Below, piece after piece: positions 52,649-60,985 of a DNA stretch of 64,000 nucleotides. Position numbers and translations under genes: made by a program. The notes under the pieces were generated by a model, which was not told the origin of the DNA, did not search any database, and was given only the letters and a program-made list of their open reading frames with translations. Source of the stretch: Bog-793 sp963785415 (GTDB lineage Bacteria > Actinomycetota > Acidimicrobiia > Acidimicrobiales > Bog-793); NCBI GenBank assembly GCA_963785415.1, contig CAWAVB010000001.1, forward strand, positions 1,860,001 to 1,924,000. Direction: 5' to 3'. How positions within the stretch are numbered: the first letter of the stretch is position 1; every line of letters begins with the position of its first letter.

Positions 52649-53557
52649 ATGGTTTTTGTCCTGGCGGTTCTTGCTGCGGTCGCGAACGCCTTCGCGACCG
52701 TCCTCCAGCGCCTCGGCGTCGAGGAGGCTCATCCCGAGGCCAAGAAGAGCCGTCACTTGATGGCGAGCATCTTGAAGCGCCCGGTCTGGTTCGTGGGTCT
52801 CGCCCTGACGACGGGGAGTTTCATCCTCCAGGCGCTCGCCCTGAGCTTCGGGAACCTGTCGACCGTGCAGCCGATCATGGTCACCGAGATCGTCTTCCTC
52901 GCCATCATCCTCGGTACCTGGTTCCACCACCAGATGCGGTGGATCGACTGGGCTGCCGTCTTCGGGACGGCGGTCGGCCTCGCGGTGTTCCTGGCGCTCA
53001 GCTACTCCAAGGAAGGGCACGGCTCGCCGTCGAAGTACGACTGGATGCTGTTGCTCATCGCCTCGATCGGCGCCATCGCGCTGGGCATCGTCGCCGCGCA
53101 GCGGGGTCCCCGTTCCTGGCGGGCCCTGAGTTACGGCGTGAGCGCCGCGATCTGTTTCGCGTTGACCGCCGCGTTCATCAAGACTGTCGCCAACGAGTGG
53201 CCGCACGGCGTCGTCTACGTCTTCTCGCACCCCGCCGCGTACTCCGTCGCCGCCGCCGGGCTGATCGGGCTGATCATCAGTCAGCACGCCCTCGACGCCG
53301 GCCCGGTGGCGGCGTCGCAGGCCGCGCTCCTCATCGTCAACCCGTTCTCGAGCATCGTCATGGGAATCTGGCTGTTCAAAGACCACATCCACGCGACGGG
53401 ATCGCGGGCGATCATCGAAGGGCTCTTCCTCGGCCTGATGTTCTACTCCTTGCTGCTGCTCAGCCAGTCGCCGCTCATCTCGTCGACCCGCGAGGCCGAG
53501 AAGCTGTCGGATCGGCAATCATTGCCCAAGGCGCAAGCCGACGGGTCCGTCGCGTAG
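52649..53557 (+). CDS. DMT-superfamily-like membrane transporter
   Basis: The 302-aa product has about nine or ten short hydrophobic helices in two halves, beginning VFVLAVLAAVANAFATVLQR and with FGNLSTVQPIMVTEIVFLAI and LDAGPVAASQAALLIVNPFS, as in EamA/DMT and related NIPA-like magnesium or metabolite carriers. Substrate unknown. ATG 52649 is a clear start; the frame is open upstream but that is rnhB shadow. A ~25-residue Ser/Glu/Lys-rich tail ends it. Confidence 0.78.
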   Translation: MVFVLAVLAAVANAFATVLQRLGVEEAHPEAKKSRHLMASILKRPVWFVGLALTTGSFILQALALSFGNLSTVQPIMVTEIVFLAIILGTWFHHQMRWIDWAAVFGTAVGLAVFLALSYSKEGHGSPSKYDWMLLLIASIGAIALGIVAAQRGPRSWRALSYGVSAAICFALTAAFIKTVANEWPHGVVYVFSHPAAYSVAAAGLIGLIISQHALDAGPVAASQAALLIVNPFSSIVMGIWLFKDHIHATGSRAIIEGLFLGLMFYSLLLLSQSPLISSTREAEKLSDRQSLPKAQADGSVA

Positions 53558-53606
53558 CGGCGTCGGCGTTACGCTCGCAGGAGTGGCAGTCTGACGAGGT
53601 GAACGT

Positions 53607-54860
53607 ATGACCGACGAGCGTGGGGATTCCTGGGACGCCATTCGCGCTCGGATCGAGGATGCGGCGAACCTGCTCGGGCTCGAGGACTGGATCACCCAGC
53701 TCATCGTCACGCCGGAGCGGATTCTCGAGGTCGCGATCCCGATCCGTCGCGACGACGGGCGCCTCGAGGTGTTCACGGGTTGGCGGGTGCAGCACAGCAC
53801 GGCGCGCGGACCTGGCAAGGGCGGAATCCGGTTCCACCCCGCGGTCGACGTGCGCGAGGTGATGGCGCTCGCCGCGGACATGACGATCAAGTGCGCCGTC
53901 GTCGACATCCCGTTCGGCGGCGCGAAGGGCGGAGTTGTCGTCGATCCGGCCTCGCTGTCGGAGGGGGAGCTGGAGCGGCTCACCCGGCGGTACGCCTTCG
54001 ACATCGCGTCGCTGCTCGGGGCCGATCGTGACGTCCCCGCTCCGGACGTGAACACCGACGCCCGGATCATGTCCTGGATCATGGACACCGTCTCGATGAT
54101 GGAGGGGCACGTCACCCCCGGCGTCGTCACCGGCAAACCGATCGCCATCGGTGGGATCGCGGGCCACGTCGGCGCCACGTCGTCGGGCGTGGTGCTCTGC
54201 GCCCAGGCGACCTTCCGGGAGCTCGGTATGCCCTTCTCGGGAGCGCGCGCCGTCGTGCAGGGCTACGGCAAGGTCGGCGCGCCGCTGGTCTTCCTCCTCT
54301 CGTCGCTCGGCGTGCGTGTCGTCGCCGTCGCCGACGTGGGCGGCGCGATCCACAACCCGGGCGGGATCGATCCGGCCTCGCTCGCTGAGCACTTCGGACG
54401 TGTCGGCACGGTCGCCGGCTTCCCGGACGCCGAGGCGATCGACCCCGGGTCGCTCTTCTCGATCGGGTGCGAGCTCGCCATTCCGGCGGCGCTCGAGGGT
54501 GTGATCACCGCCGACGTGGCCGCGTCGTTCGGGGGCAGGGTGCTCGTCGAGGCGGCGAACGGGCCGACGACCCCCGAGGCCGATCCCATCCTCGAAGAGC
54601 GCGGGGTCACCGTCGTGCCCGACGTGCTCGCCAACGCCGGCGGGGTCGTCGCGTCGTATTTCGAATGGGCCCAGGCCCGCCAGGGCTACGCCTGGGAGTC
54701 AGGAGTGTTCTCGACGCGGCACCGCGAGACTATGGAGCGGGCGTTCGACGCGACCTGGCAGAAGTCGGCCATGCTGAAGGTGCCCCTGCGGCGGGCCGCC
54801 GTGGCGCTCGGTCTCGACCGGGTCGCCGAGGCGACGCGGCTGCGCGGGCTGTTCCCGTAA
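53607..54860 (+). CDS. Glutamate-dehydrogenase-family enzyme
   Basis: The 417-aa product belongs to Glu/Leu/Phe/Val dehydrogenases. HSTARGPGKGGIRFHP and ALAADMTIKCAVVDIPFGGA give substrate and catalytic lysines, PAPDVNTDARIMSWIMDT the following motif, and AVVQGYGKVGAPLVFLLSS the NAD(P)-binding GxGxxG. Catabolic or biosynthetic direction and cofactor cannot be read directly. ATG 53607 lies behind a GACGAGGTG stretch. Standing alone, it is followed by a lipoprotein gene. Confidence 0.92.
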   Translation: MTDERGDSWDAIRARIEDAANLLGLEDWITQLIVTPERILEVAIPIRRDDGRLEVFTGWRVQHSTARGPGKGGIRFHPAVDVREVMALAADMTIKCAVVDIPFGGAKGGVVVDPASLSEGELERLTRRYAFDIASLLGADRDVPAPDVNTDARIMSWIMDTVSMMEGHVTPGVVTGKPIAIGGIAGHVGATSSGVVLCAQATFRELGMPFSGARAVVQGYGKVGAPLVFLLSSLGVRVVAVADVGGAIHNPGGIDPASLAEHFGRVGTVAGFPDAEAIDPGSLFSIGCELAIPAALEGVITADVAASFGGRVLVEAANGPTTPEADPILEERGVTVVPDVLANAGGVVASYFEWAQARQGYAWESGVFSTRHRETMERAFDATWQKSAMLKVPLRRAAVALGLDRVAEATRLRGLFP

Positions 54861-54881
54861 CCGAAGGGCGAGGCACGTCTC

Positions 54882-55484
54882 ATGAGACACGGGGCCCGAA
54901 GGGCACTGGTCTTGGCCGCCATCCTGGGGGCGGGAGCCGCCCTCGGGGCTTGCACGTCAACACCCAAGCAGACGACGCACCACCATCATCACCAAACGAC
55001 GCCCACCTCGAAGCCGAAGGGCTCGACGGGGACGACTCCGACGATCCCGGGCCTCGCGGCCTGCTCGACCGGCGTGCTTGGGATCACGACTTCGGCGGGC
55101 GGTGTCGCCGCCGGCACGTCATACACGGTGTTCATGCTGACGAACCAGGGTCCGACGCGCTGTGAGCTCGACGGCTACCCCTCGCTCGAGTTCTTCGGCC
55201 CGTCTGGCGCTTCCGGGGCCGGCGCGGGATTGAAGCTCCCGATCACGGCGATCGACGGCGGCCCGGCCCCGGTGCCGGTCACGCTGACGAGCGGTGGGAC
55301 CGCGGAGTTCATCGTCATCGTCAACGACATCCCCGTCGGGGGGGTGGGATGCTCAACGGTCGCTTCGGTCGACGTGTCGATCCCCGGAACGGGCGAGGCG
55401 CTCGCCGTTCCGGTCGCGCTTAGGCCGTGCGGTGGATCCGTGACGGTTTACGCGTTCGGAGCGCCCGACTCGGAGAGCCCATAG
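54882..55484 (+). CDS. DUF4232-like lipoprotein
   Basis: The 200-aa product has a signal and lipobox (ALGAC, Cys 24), a Thr/Pro/Lys linker with a run of five His, and a C-terminal beta-rich domain with TSAGGVAAGTSYTVFMLTNQ, TRCELDGYPSLEFFG and GGTAEFIVIVNDIP. The pair of Cys around CELDGYP and VGCSTV is typical of DUF4232, found in exported actinobacterial proteins of unknown role. ATG follows GAGGCACGTCTC. It is just upstream of tRNA-Val. Confidence 0.78.
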   Translation: MRHGARRALVLAAILGAGAALGACTSTPKQTTHHHHHQTTPTSKPKGSTGTTPTIPGLAACSTGVLGITTSAGGVAAGTSYTVFMLTNQGPTRCELDGYPSLEFFGPSGASGAGAGLKLPITAIDGGPAPVPVTLTSGGTAEFIVIVNDIPVGGVGCSTVASVDVSIPGTGEALAVPVALRPCGGSVTVYAFGAPDSESP

Positions 55485-55587
55485 ACACACCTTCGAGACC
55501 GAGCGGTACCCCCAAGGTGCAAAGATTGCCGGTCGAGATAGCACGTTGCCGATGGTTGCCGTGCCTCGGTGTCCTTGGAGGCGCGAC

Positions 55588-55661
55588 GGGCGCTTAGCTC
55601 AGGTGGCTAGAGCAGCTCGCTTACAACGAGCAGGTCGGGGGTTCGAGTCCCTCAGCGCCCA
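55588..55661 (+). tRNA. tRNA-Val (anticodon UAC), possible attachment site
   Basis: Acceptor stem GGGCGCT pairs with AGCGCCC, discriminator A at 55661. The anticodon arm is GCTCG-CTTACAA-CGAGC, giving UAC (Val). D-arm TAGCTCAGGTGGCTAGAGC and T-loop GGTTCGAGTCC are normal. No CCA is encoded. Element-like genes begin right after it, so its 3' end may be an attachment site, but I saw no second copy in the window. Confidence 0.94.
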
Positions 55662-55779
55662 CGACGTTCGGTCGGGAGAGAAAGGCCAAGGCACGAAAGC
55701 GGGACGAAACCGCCGCGGCACCGCGAGGGACGAGGGCGACGGAAAGGGGCACCCGACGGGCGACGGCGGCGCCACGCAG

Positions 55780-56060
55780 CGCCGACCGGCGCACGCTTCA
55801 CGGCTTTATAGAGTGGGTAATCTCGGACGATACCGAAGCGATCTACACCGGCGACTGGGCCCCTTACGACGGCGTGGCGGACCAACACTCGGCACGAAAC
55901 GATCAACCGATCAGCCAAGGAGTGCGTGCCGAGTGATGTACACACGAACGGGATCGAATCCGTATGGTCGCTGCTCGACCGGAGCAGCATTGGCGCTTTC
56001 ATTCGGCTGCTCAGCACCGAACCCTTGCGGTACACGGAACTCATCGAAGACCATGCCTAG
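55780..56060 (+). pseudogene. IS1595-family (ISXO2-like) transposase relic
   Basis: Read in one frame: RTLHGFIEWVISDDTEAIYT and GDWAPYDGVAD; then after a shift near 55886 in another frame: TRHETINRSAKECV, SDVHTNGIESVWSLLDR, SSIGAF, to a TAG at 56058-56060. These match the ISXO2 pattern of a YTD-Y-xY segment, HExVNHSxKEYV and HTNGIESFWSLLKRG. The N-terminus is not preserved in a clear way. The relic stops exactly at the end of the opposite-strand gene. Confidence 0.75.
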
Positions 56061-56764
56061 ATCACCTCATCGGTGTTGATTTCATCGTTGATGCTTACGG
56101 CCTTCCCGTTCCATGAGTAGGTGATCTTTCGGTGCTGCTGGAATAGCGGCCTGTCCGTTAGTCCGTACCTTGCAGTAAACTCAAGCGAACCCTTCCAAGG
56201 AAACGGTAATGACCCATAGACGATCGAGCCACTGGTCACCTTATACGGCTTTCCAGGTAAGAGTCGCCCCACGACCTGTCTGCCGAACGTAAAGACTTTC
56301 TTTCCGTCGATCGTCTTGCCTCCCTCTGGGACTATCACGAAGCTGTCCAGGAGAAACTCGATTGTCGCCTGCTTGGCGTTGGTGAAATTGAGAGCAAGAT
56401 TTATACCGTGAACGGTATCAAGTGTCTGTGGTTCGAGTGTCTCCAGAAGAAGCGCATCCTGAATGTCTTGATACATTCGGCGGCGATCTTTCTCCTTTGC
56501 TTCGACACGCCCGAGTAATGGGAGAGGCCAAAATGTGGCTGCATAGCAATACAGTCCTGCCAATGCGATGAAGCCAAGTGGAATCAATATCCAATTCAAG
56601 AATGAGGGGTGGGTGAGCGTGTTCTGGGGCGTGACTACGACAAAGGTTTGAGACGCGTCGTACCACCCGACGGCAGCCAAGCCCGCCCCGGCGATCAAGG
56701 CAGCACCCGTCCGTCGCTTCTCGTGCTTCCAGGTGTCATAGTGCTCGACGTAAGCAAGTTCCAT
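56057..56764 (-). CDS. Low-GC membrane protein of unknown function
   Basis: The 235-aa product has two hydrophobic helices near the N-terminus (GAALIAGAGLAAVGWY and FLNWILIPLGFIALAGLYCY) and then a soluble domain with Lys, Asn, Ile and Thr contents unusual for the window. I recognise no family. Base composition is visibly nearer 50% GC than the surroundings, and codons such as ATA, TTA and AAT occur freely, so it is recently acquired. ATG 56764 is followed by an amphipathic segment. It may be a cargo or defence-related gene; there is no evidence for either. Confidence 0.7.
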   Translation of the reverse strand: MELAYVEHYDTWKHEKRRTGAALIAGAGLAAVGWYDASQTFVVVTPQNTLTHPSFLNWILIPLGFIALAGLYCYAATFWPLPLLGRVEAKEKDRRRMYQDIQDALLLETLEPQTLDTVHGINLALNFTNAKQATIEFLLDSFVIVPEGGKTIDGKKVFTFGRQVVGRLLPGKPYKVTSGSIVYGSLPFPWKGSLEFTARYGLTDRPLFQQHRKITYSWNGKAVSINDEINTDEVI

Positions 56765-56913
56765 TTGTCGCCAGCCTTCCCAGCGTGCTCGCCTACTGAC
56801 GCGAAGGAAAGTCCACGCCTGCGTGTTGCGTCAAGCCGATAATCCCGCACCGTCCTTTAGCGCGAGGTGCTCGTCTTCGCCCGTCGTTCCTCTCTTGCTT
56901 CTGGGCACAAACG

Positions 56914-57846
56914 TCATCGTTGCTCGGGTTCCACGAGCCCGTGCTCTTCACGGTCCCCCGGTCGGACCGTCGCCAACAATGCATCAGGAGGCCTTGACCA
57001 CGTAACAGCGGTAACTGGGAGCAAGACGGACCCCTCGTGTTCGGCGAGCTGCATCATGCCGAGGTACATGACCACGTCCTTGCAGGCGCGGTTGAAGAGG
57101 AGCTCCATCGTTGGCTCCTCGAACCAGGACGCGAAGGTCGGGTGCTTGGCCATTAGCTCTGGCCGATCTCGGAGGTAATCGAGAAGGAACACCCGATAGC
57201 GTGCCCTCGCCTCAATGAGTGCGTCGTCGGTCGCTGTCCCGAGCGCGGCGACGCCGCGCAGCATGACTCCGACGAACCGACCAGCGTCATCGGCGGTCAT
57301 GCCGAATGGTCCATGCGCGCGTCCAGAGCGCCCAGGATCGACGACGTTCCTCACCAGCGGGGCGATCGCTTCGTGTTCGAATCGATTCGATCGAAGGTTG
57401 TCATGGATCGCTTCACGCAGCTTCCGCTTGCTTTCACGTGTTGCGCTGGGCGCGGCCAGCCCGTTTACCGCTGCTCGGGCGTAGGTGAGCGTTCGCTCTT
57501 CGGTCGAAAAGTGTTTCTCCCAGCCCCCGGCCCAGGTTCGCAAGGCGCGCTTGACCTGGGCGAGCGATACCCATTCGTCGCCCCACAGGAGCCACGTTCC
57601 GACGGGTACCGCGCAGAGTCGGACGATGTCAGATCCGTTGCGCCGGTGCCCGAGCAGAGCAAGGAATAGTCCGAGCCGGTTGTCAGGCCACAGGTAGAGC
57701 GCGCCCCGGCCATTTCCTCTGCCGCGCGGAACCCGCTGCGGCTGATCCAGCAGTCCTAAGTGCGTCCAATCGGTGACAAGTCGCGCCGAGACTCGGAATC
57801 CGGCTTCGCGAGCTGCCTCGACCATCTCCGAGCGCGTGTACGGCAT
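56914..57846 (-). CDS. HTH-containing protein of unknown function
   Basis: The 310-aa product begins YTRSEMVEAAREAGFRVSAR and LVTDWTHLGLLDQPQR, like the winged helix of MerR-type regulators that recognises a ligand-free half-site. GNGRGALYLWPDNRLGLFLA follows. The remaining ~220 residues are helical with no known domain. It diverges from the next gene by 61 bp and could regulate that run. A plausible repressor or replication-control protein, by position only. Confidence 0.6.
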   Translation of the reverse strand: MPYTRSEMVEAAREAGFRVSARLVTDWTHLGLLDQPQRVPRGRGNGRGALYLWPDNRLGLFLALLGHRRNGSDIVRLCAVPVGTWLLWGDEWVSLAQVKRALRTWAGGWEKHFSTEERTLTYARAAVNGLAAPSATRESKRKLREAIHDNLRSNRFEHEAIAPLVRNVVDPGRSGRAHGPFGMTADDAGRFVGVMLRGVAALGTATDDALIEARARYRVFLLDYLRDRPELMAKHPTFASWFEEPTMELLFNRACKDVVMYLGMMQLAEHEGSVLLPVTAVTWSRPPDALLATVRPGDREEHGLVEPEQR

Positions 57847-57907
57847 TACTTCAGATTACACGTACTTGAGGCTAGCTAGGTGGGGCGCCGGAATACACCA
57901 TGGGATC

Positions 57908-58150
57908 ATGTCCCACGAGCTTCTGACCACTAGCCAGGTTGCTCGGCGCCTTCGGCTGTCGGCCGAGCGGGTTCGCCAGCTTGCACGTAATGGTCGTCTG
58001 CCGCCTGCGGAGCAGACTCCTTTTGGGCGACTCTGGGATCCAGTGCTGGTCGAGCGGTTCGCAGCTTCTCGGGGTTCGTGGGGGCGCTATGGCGACACTC
58101 CGTACGAATCAGAGCTTCAAGCCGAACCTGGCGAGCAGACAGAACCCTGA
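57908..58150 (+). CDS. Small HTH (excisionase/MerR-like) protein
   Basis: The 80-aa product starts LLTTSQVARRLRLSAERVRQ and has LARNGRLPPAEQTPFGRLWD, the standard helix-turn-helix and wing of Xis/MerR-type DNA-binding proteins. A Glu-rich tail follows. ATG 57908 is chosen because the domain begins there; the upstream frame has no support. In integrative elements such genes direct excision or repress the element. It leads a close-packed run of genes. Confidence 0.75.
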   Translation: MSHELLTTSQVARRLRLSAERVRQLARNGRLPPAEQTPFGRLWDPVLVERFAASRGSWGRYGDTPYESELQAEPGEQTEP

Positions 58151-58152
58151 CG

Positions 58153-58830
58153 ATGTCGCTCTCCAACTACGACTTCGACCCGGCGACGCTCGCCGAACTG
58201 CTCGGTTTCTCCGAGGACGAGCTCCTGGCTGCGCTTTTCACCGCGGGTGAAGACGTCGCGGCCGCTCTCGCTTCACTTGGCATCGGTGCAGCCGAAGCAG
58301 CCCTCGCGACCTCAGAAGCCCTGCTGCTGTTCGCCGCAGCCCCTCCTCCCGGCACACCGGGTCGCCTCACACGCCGAACAGCCCGAACGCCCGCAGAACG
58401 CCGCGCCGTCTACCGCGTCACCTACCGCCGCCGAGCCGCCCGGCGAGGACCCGGTGAGACCGTGCGCCAGGCGCTGGGTCATCGCCGACCTAGTAGCCAA
58501 GCGCCGACGGCAACCATCTACGTCGAGCGGGACGGTGTGCCCGCTCTCCTCTACGACGTCGAGCTGGCAAGAAGGGATCTGGGCCGCGCGGCGCGGCACC
58601 TCTCGCTCGTCGGCCAGCTCCTAAGCGGACACCTGTCTCCCGCGGATTTCCGGGCGCGCGTCTCGAGGTGGAGGCCGGTCACCGTGCTCGGCCCACCAGA
58701 GGTCGCCGGCCAGTACCGATTTCTCTCTGACCCGGATGCGGTGATCGCGCTCGCCGAGCTGGCACACGGCGAGGAACCGGAGTGGATCCACTACCCGAAC
58801 CCCGCGCTGCGCAGGCGGCGAGTTGCATGA
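58153..58830 (+). CDS. Element protein of unknown function
   Basis: The 225-aa product has an acidic helical N-terminus (DPATLAELLGFSEDELLAAL) that resembles a UBA or small helical bundle, a long Ala/Arg/Pro middle, and a C-terminal half with QAPTATIYVERDGVPALLYD and HLSLVGQLLSGHLSPADFRA. I recognise no family. ATG 58153 starts 2 nt after the preceding stop; it overlaps the next gene (ATGA). Confidence 0.6.
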   Translation: MSLSNYDFDPATLAELLGFSEDELLAALFTAGEDVAAALASLGIGAAEAALATSEALLLFAAAPPPGTPGRLTRRTARTPAERRAVYRVTYRRRAARRGPGETVRQALGHRRPSSQAPTATIYVERDGVPALLYDVELARRDLGRAARHLSLVGQLLSGHLSPADFRARVSRWRPVTVLGPPEVAGQYRFLSDPDAVIALAELAHGEEPEWIHYPNPALRRRRVA

Positions 58831-59180
58831 CCGGCTCGCGCTGCGTCTTCTGTTCGTGCCCGGGCGAGCATCGGCATCATGTGACCGGGCGACCCGGGCC
58901 GAATGAACCGTACTTCGACCCGAAGCTCGTGGTGCCACTGTGTCGGCGGCACCACGCTCGGGAACACGTCGTCGTCTGTGACAAGGGCCTCGAATGGCTC
59001 CCTCCGGGCTGCGACCCGGTGGTGCATCGGCTGCAGCGCGTCGCGCTCTTTGCTGAGCGCTGTGGCGACTTCCACCGCGCCTTCTCACTCGAACCGTTCG
59101 CGGCGCGCGCCCTCGCACAGCACGTTCGCGAAGTGATCGAGAAGCTCTCGATCGCGACCGGCGAACGACAGGGCGCTTGA
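58827..59180 (+). CDS. HNH-like zinc-binding protein
   Basis: The 117-aa product has CVFCSCPGEHRHHVTGRPG near the start, then LVVPLCRRHHAREHVVV, the Cys pair and HH pattern of an HNH finger. The last third is helical. It could be an HNH nuclease or only a structural finger. The ATG overlaps the preceding stop; the stop overlaps the TTG of the polymerase piece. Confidence 0.65.
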   Translation: MTGSRCVFCSCPGEHRHHVTGRPGPNEPYFDPKLVVPLCRRHHAREHVVVCDKGLEWLPPGCDPVVHRLQRVALFAERCGDFHRAFSLEPFAARALAQHVREVIEKLSIATGERQGA

Positions 59181-60027
59181 CGGTGACGCGAATGGCAGTC
59201 GCGATCGAGCAAGGTTTCCCGGGTCGGCGATCCGGACTGACGGCTCAAGTTCCGCGACCCAGGGTCGCCGACCGTCTCCTCGATCGCCGGATCCACGTGC
59301 TCGTCACCGCCGCGGAGCGCTACGCCTCTGAGGAGCGCTTCGGGCTCGGGGTCGACCTCCTCGCCAATGGCCCGACCTTCATCGGCGCGAGCCTCCTCGC
59401 GCCAGATGGTCGTCGTGAAATGCAGGGCCGTCTGGAGCGCTGGTGCGAGGTGCAGTACGTGCCGGTCACCATGATGACGCTGTCGTCCTACTTCGACTGG
59501 AAGCACAGTCCGTTCCGCCACGACGTCTACTCGGGCCGCGGTTGGCTCGTCGAGGCGAACGTCGGCCGCACGCTCGGGCTTGTCTGCGACTGGACCGCGG
59601 CGCACGGCTGGTGGGAGGGCGGCTTCACCTTCTACCCACCGACCTGGTCGAAGCTCGTCGTCCGCAGCAACGGGCGACGCTCGCGCGAGAGCGCCTCGCC
59701 CCACCTGCCGCCGATCCGGGTCAAGGCCGCGGGGGCGCACGGCTACTTCGTCGAGTTCGGCCGTCCGCCGGGCGGGGGAGCCTCCGGCAAGCGGAATCCG
59801 ACGGCTCCCACTACCGCGGCCACTTCCTCGACGTGATCCCCGCCGCGTTCTCCCTCGACGGGATCGACTCCGATGCTCTCGCCGACCATCTCGGCGCCTT
59901 CGGCCTCCCGGCCGTCGAGGTGCCGGCGGCTGTGACGCCCAATTCCAAGGGCGCGGGTGAATTGCTCGAGGCCGCGCGCGCCGTCCTCGCTCTCGCCTAC
60001 CAACTCGACGCCGAGGTCGCAGGCTGA
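59177..60027 (+). CDS. Family-B-like DNA polymerase, N-terminal (exonuclease) part, frameshifted
   Basis: One frame encodes GVDLLANGPTFIGASLLAPD, WCEVQYVPVTMMTLSSYFDW and HDVYSGRGWLVEANVGRTLG up to GAHGYFVEFGRP. Homology then leaves it at a five-G run (59774-59778) and continues in the next frame: DGSHYRGHFLDVIPAAFSLD and DALADHLGAFGLPAVEVPAA, ending at 60027. The second half matches the FLDxxxLAxAL...SLxxACxAFG region of family-B-type exonuclease domains that I know from actinobacterial element polymerases. So this is one coding region broken by an indel, or a site of frameshifting. Start could be TTG 59177, GTG 59183 or ATG 59192. Confidence 0.6.
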
Positions 60028-60028
60028 C

Positions 60029-60985
60029 ATGGGATGGCTCCAGAGCGATGCCGATCATCGCCTTGATCACGTGCGCTTGGATCTGCCGACCTTGCAGTCG
60101 CCGAGCAGCATCGATGTCGCAATCTTCCGCCGTGCCGGGATCGTTCCCTTGCTCGCCAAGTACGAAGCGCCCTCGGATGCGGGGCTCGACCGGTGGATGG
60201 CGGCCCACTTCGGTGGTTGGCAGAGCGCCGAGGCAGCCGACGCCGGGATCTTTTTCGCGATCGACGTCGACGAGGTGCTCGCCTACGCGACGAACTTCGG
60301 GCTGATCGGCGGCTGGTCCTATTGCATCGCAGCGAGCCTGGTGGAGCAGGATGCCCGGACTCACGTCCTCGCGCTCGCGAGGAAGCTCGCGAGAAGAGAC
60401 GTCGCCCCGTTCCTCGACCGGGCCACCTACGCGCCGGACTCGCTCGGTTGCACGCTCTGCGAAGTCCTGCCAGACGGCGACGAGCTGCCGATCGAGGTTG
60501 ACGAGCCCGGCCACACCGACGGCAGCTACCGGATCCGCCCGGTCACCTCGACCGTTCCCCTCGCCCGCTCCGTCTACGACGTACTGCTCTCGGCGCTGCG
60601 CACTGGTCACGTGCCCGACGTGGTCTCGGCGACGAGGCTCCTCCCGGTCGGGCGCCAGCCGGGGCTTCGCCGGAGCCTCCCCCTCTACGGAAACATCGTC
60701 GTCGACCTGCGAGATGATGACCCCGTCCAAGCGCTCGTCCGGCTCCGTGCCGGGGCGAAGGGGAACGGCGACGGCCGACTCGCGGCGCTGTGTCGGGTAG
60801 CGCTGAACGCGATGGTCTACGGGAACTTCGCCCGCCTCGACCAGGTCCGCACGCGATCAGGTCGGCGCTGGGTCCTTGCCGAGCGCCACGGCGACTACGC
60901 CTTTCCCCCGCTCGCGGCGACGGTTCCGGCGCTCACGCGCCTGCTTGTCGGCCTCGCCGAGTACCTGAGCAGCGAGGTCTCGTGA
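60029..60985 (+). CDS. Family-B-like DNA polymerase, palm/fingers part
   Basis: The 318-aa product carries IRPVTSTVPLARSVYDVLLS (position of motif A in this family, though without a clear catalytic Asp in the usual place), TGHVPDVVSATRLLPVGRQP, NIVVDLRDDDPVQALVRLRA, and LCRVALNAMVYGNFARLD, which fits the KxxxNSxYG motif B. Near the end FPPLAATVPALTRLLVGLAE matches the helix preceding motif C. Motif C itself is in the next gene. ATG 60029 follows the previous stop by 1 nt; the TGA overlaps the next ATG as TGATG. I infer function from motif order, not from a search. Confidence 0.62.
   Translation: MGWLQSDADHRLDHVRLDLPTLQSPSSIDVAIFRRAGIVPLLAKYEAPSDAGLDRWMAAHFGGWQSAEAADAGIFFAIDVDEVLAYATNFGLIGGWSYCIAASLVEQDARTHVLALARKLARRDVAPFLDRATYAPDSLGCTLCEVLPDGDELPIEVDEPGHTDGSYRIRPVTSTVPLARSVYDVLLSALRTGHVPDVVSATRLLPVGRQPGLRRSLPLYGNIVVDLRDDDPVQALVRLRAGAKGNGDGRLAALCRVALNAMVYGNFARLDQVRTRSGRRWVLAERHGDYAFPPLAATVPALTRLLVGLAEYLSSEVS

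Noticed and set aside
58877..60730. 617-residue open frame on the - strand over the polymerase pieces
   Set aside because: Low-complexity Arg/Glu/Asp composition without motifs; the + strand shows polymerase motifs and tight gene overlaps.
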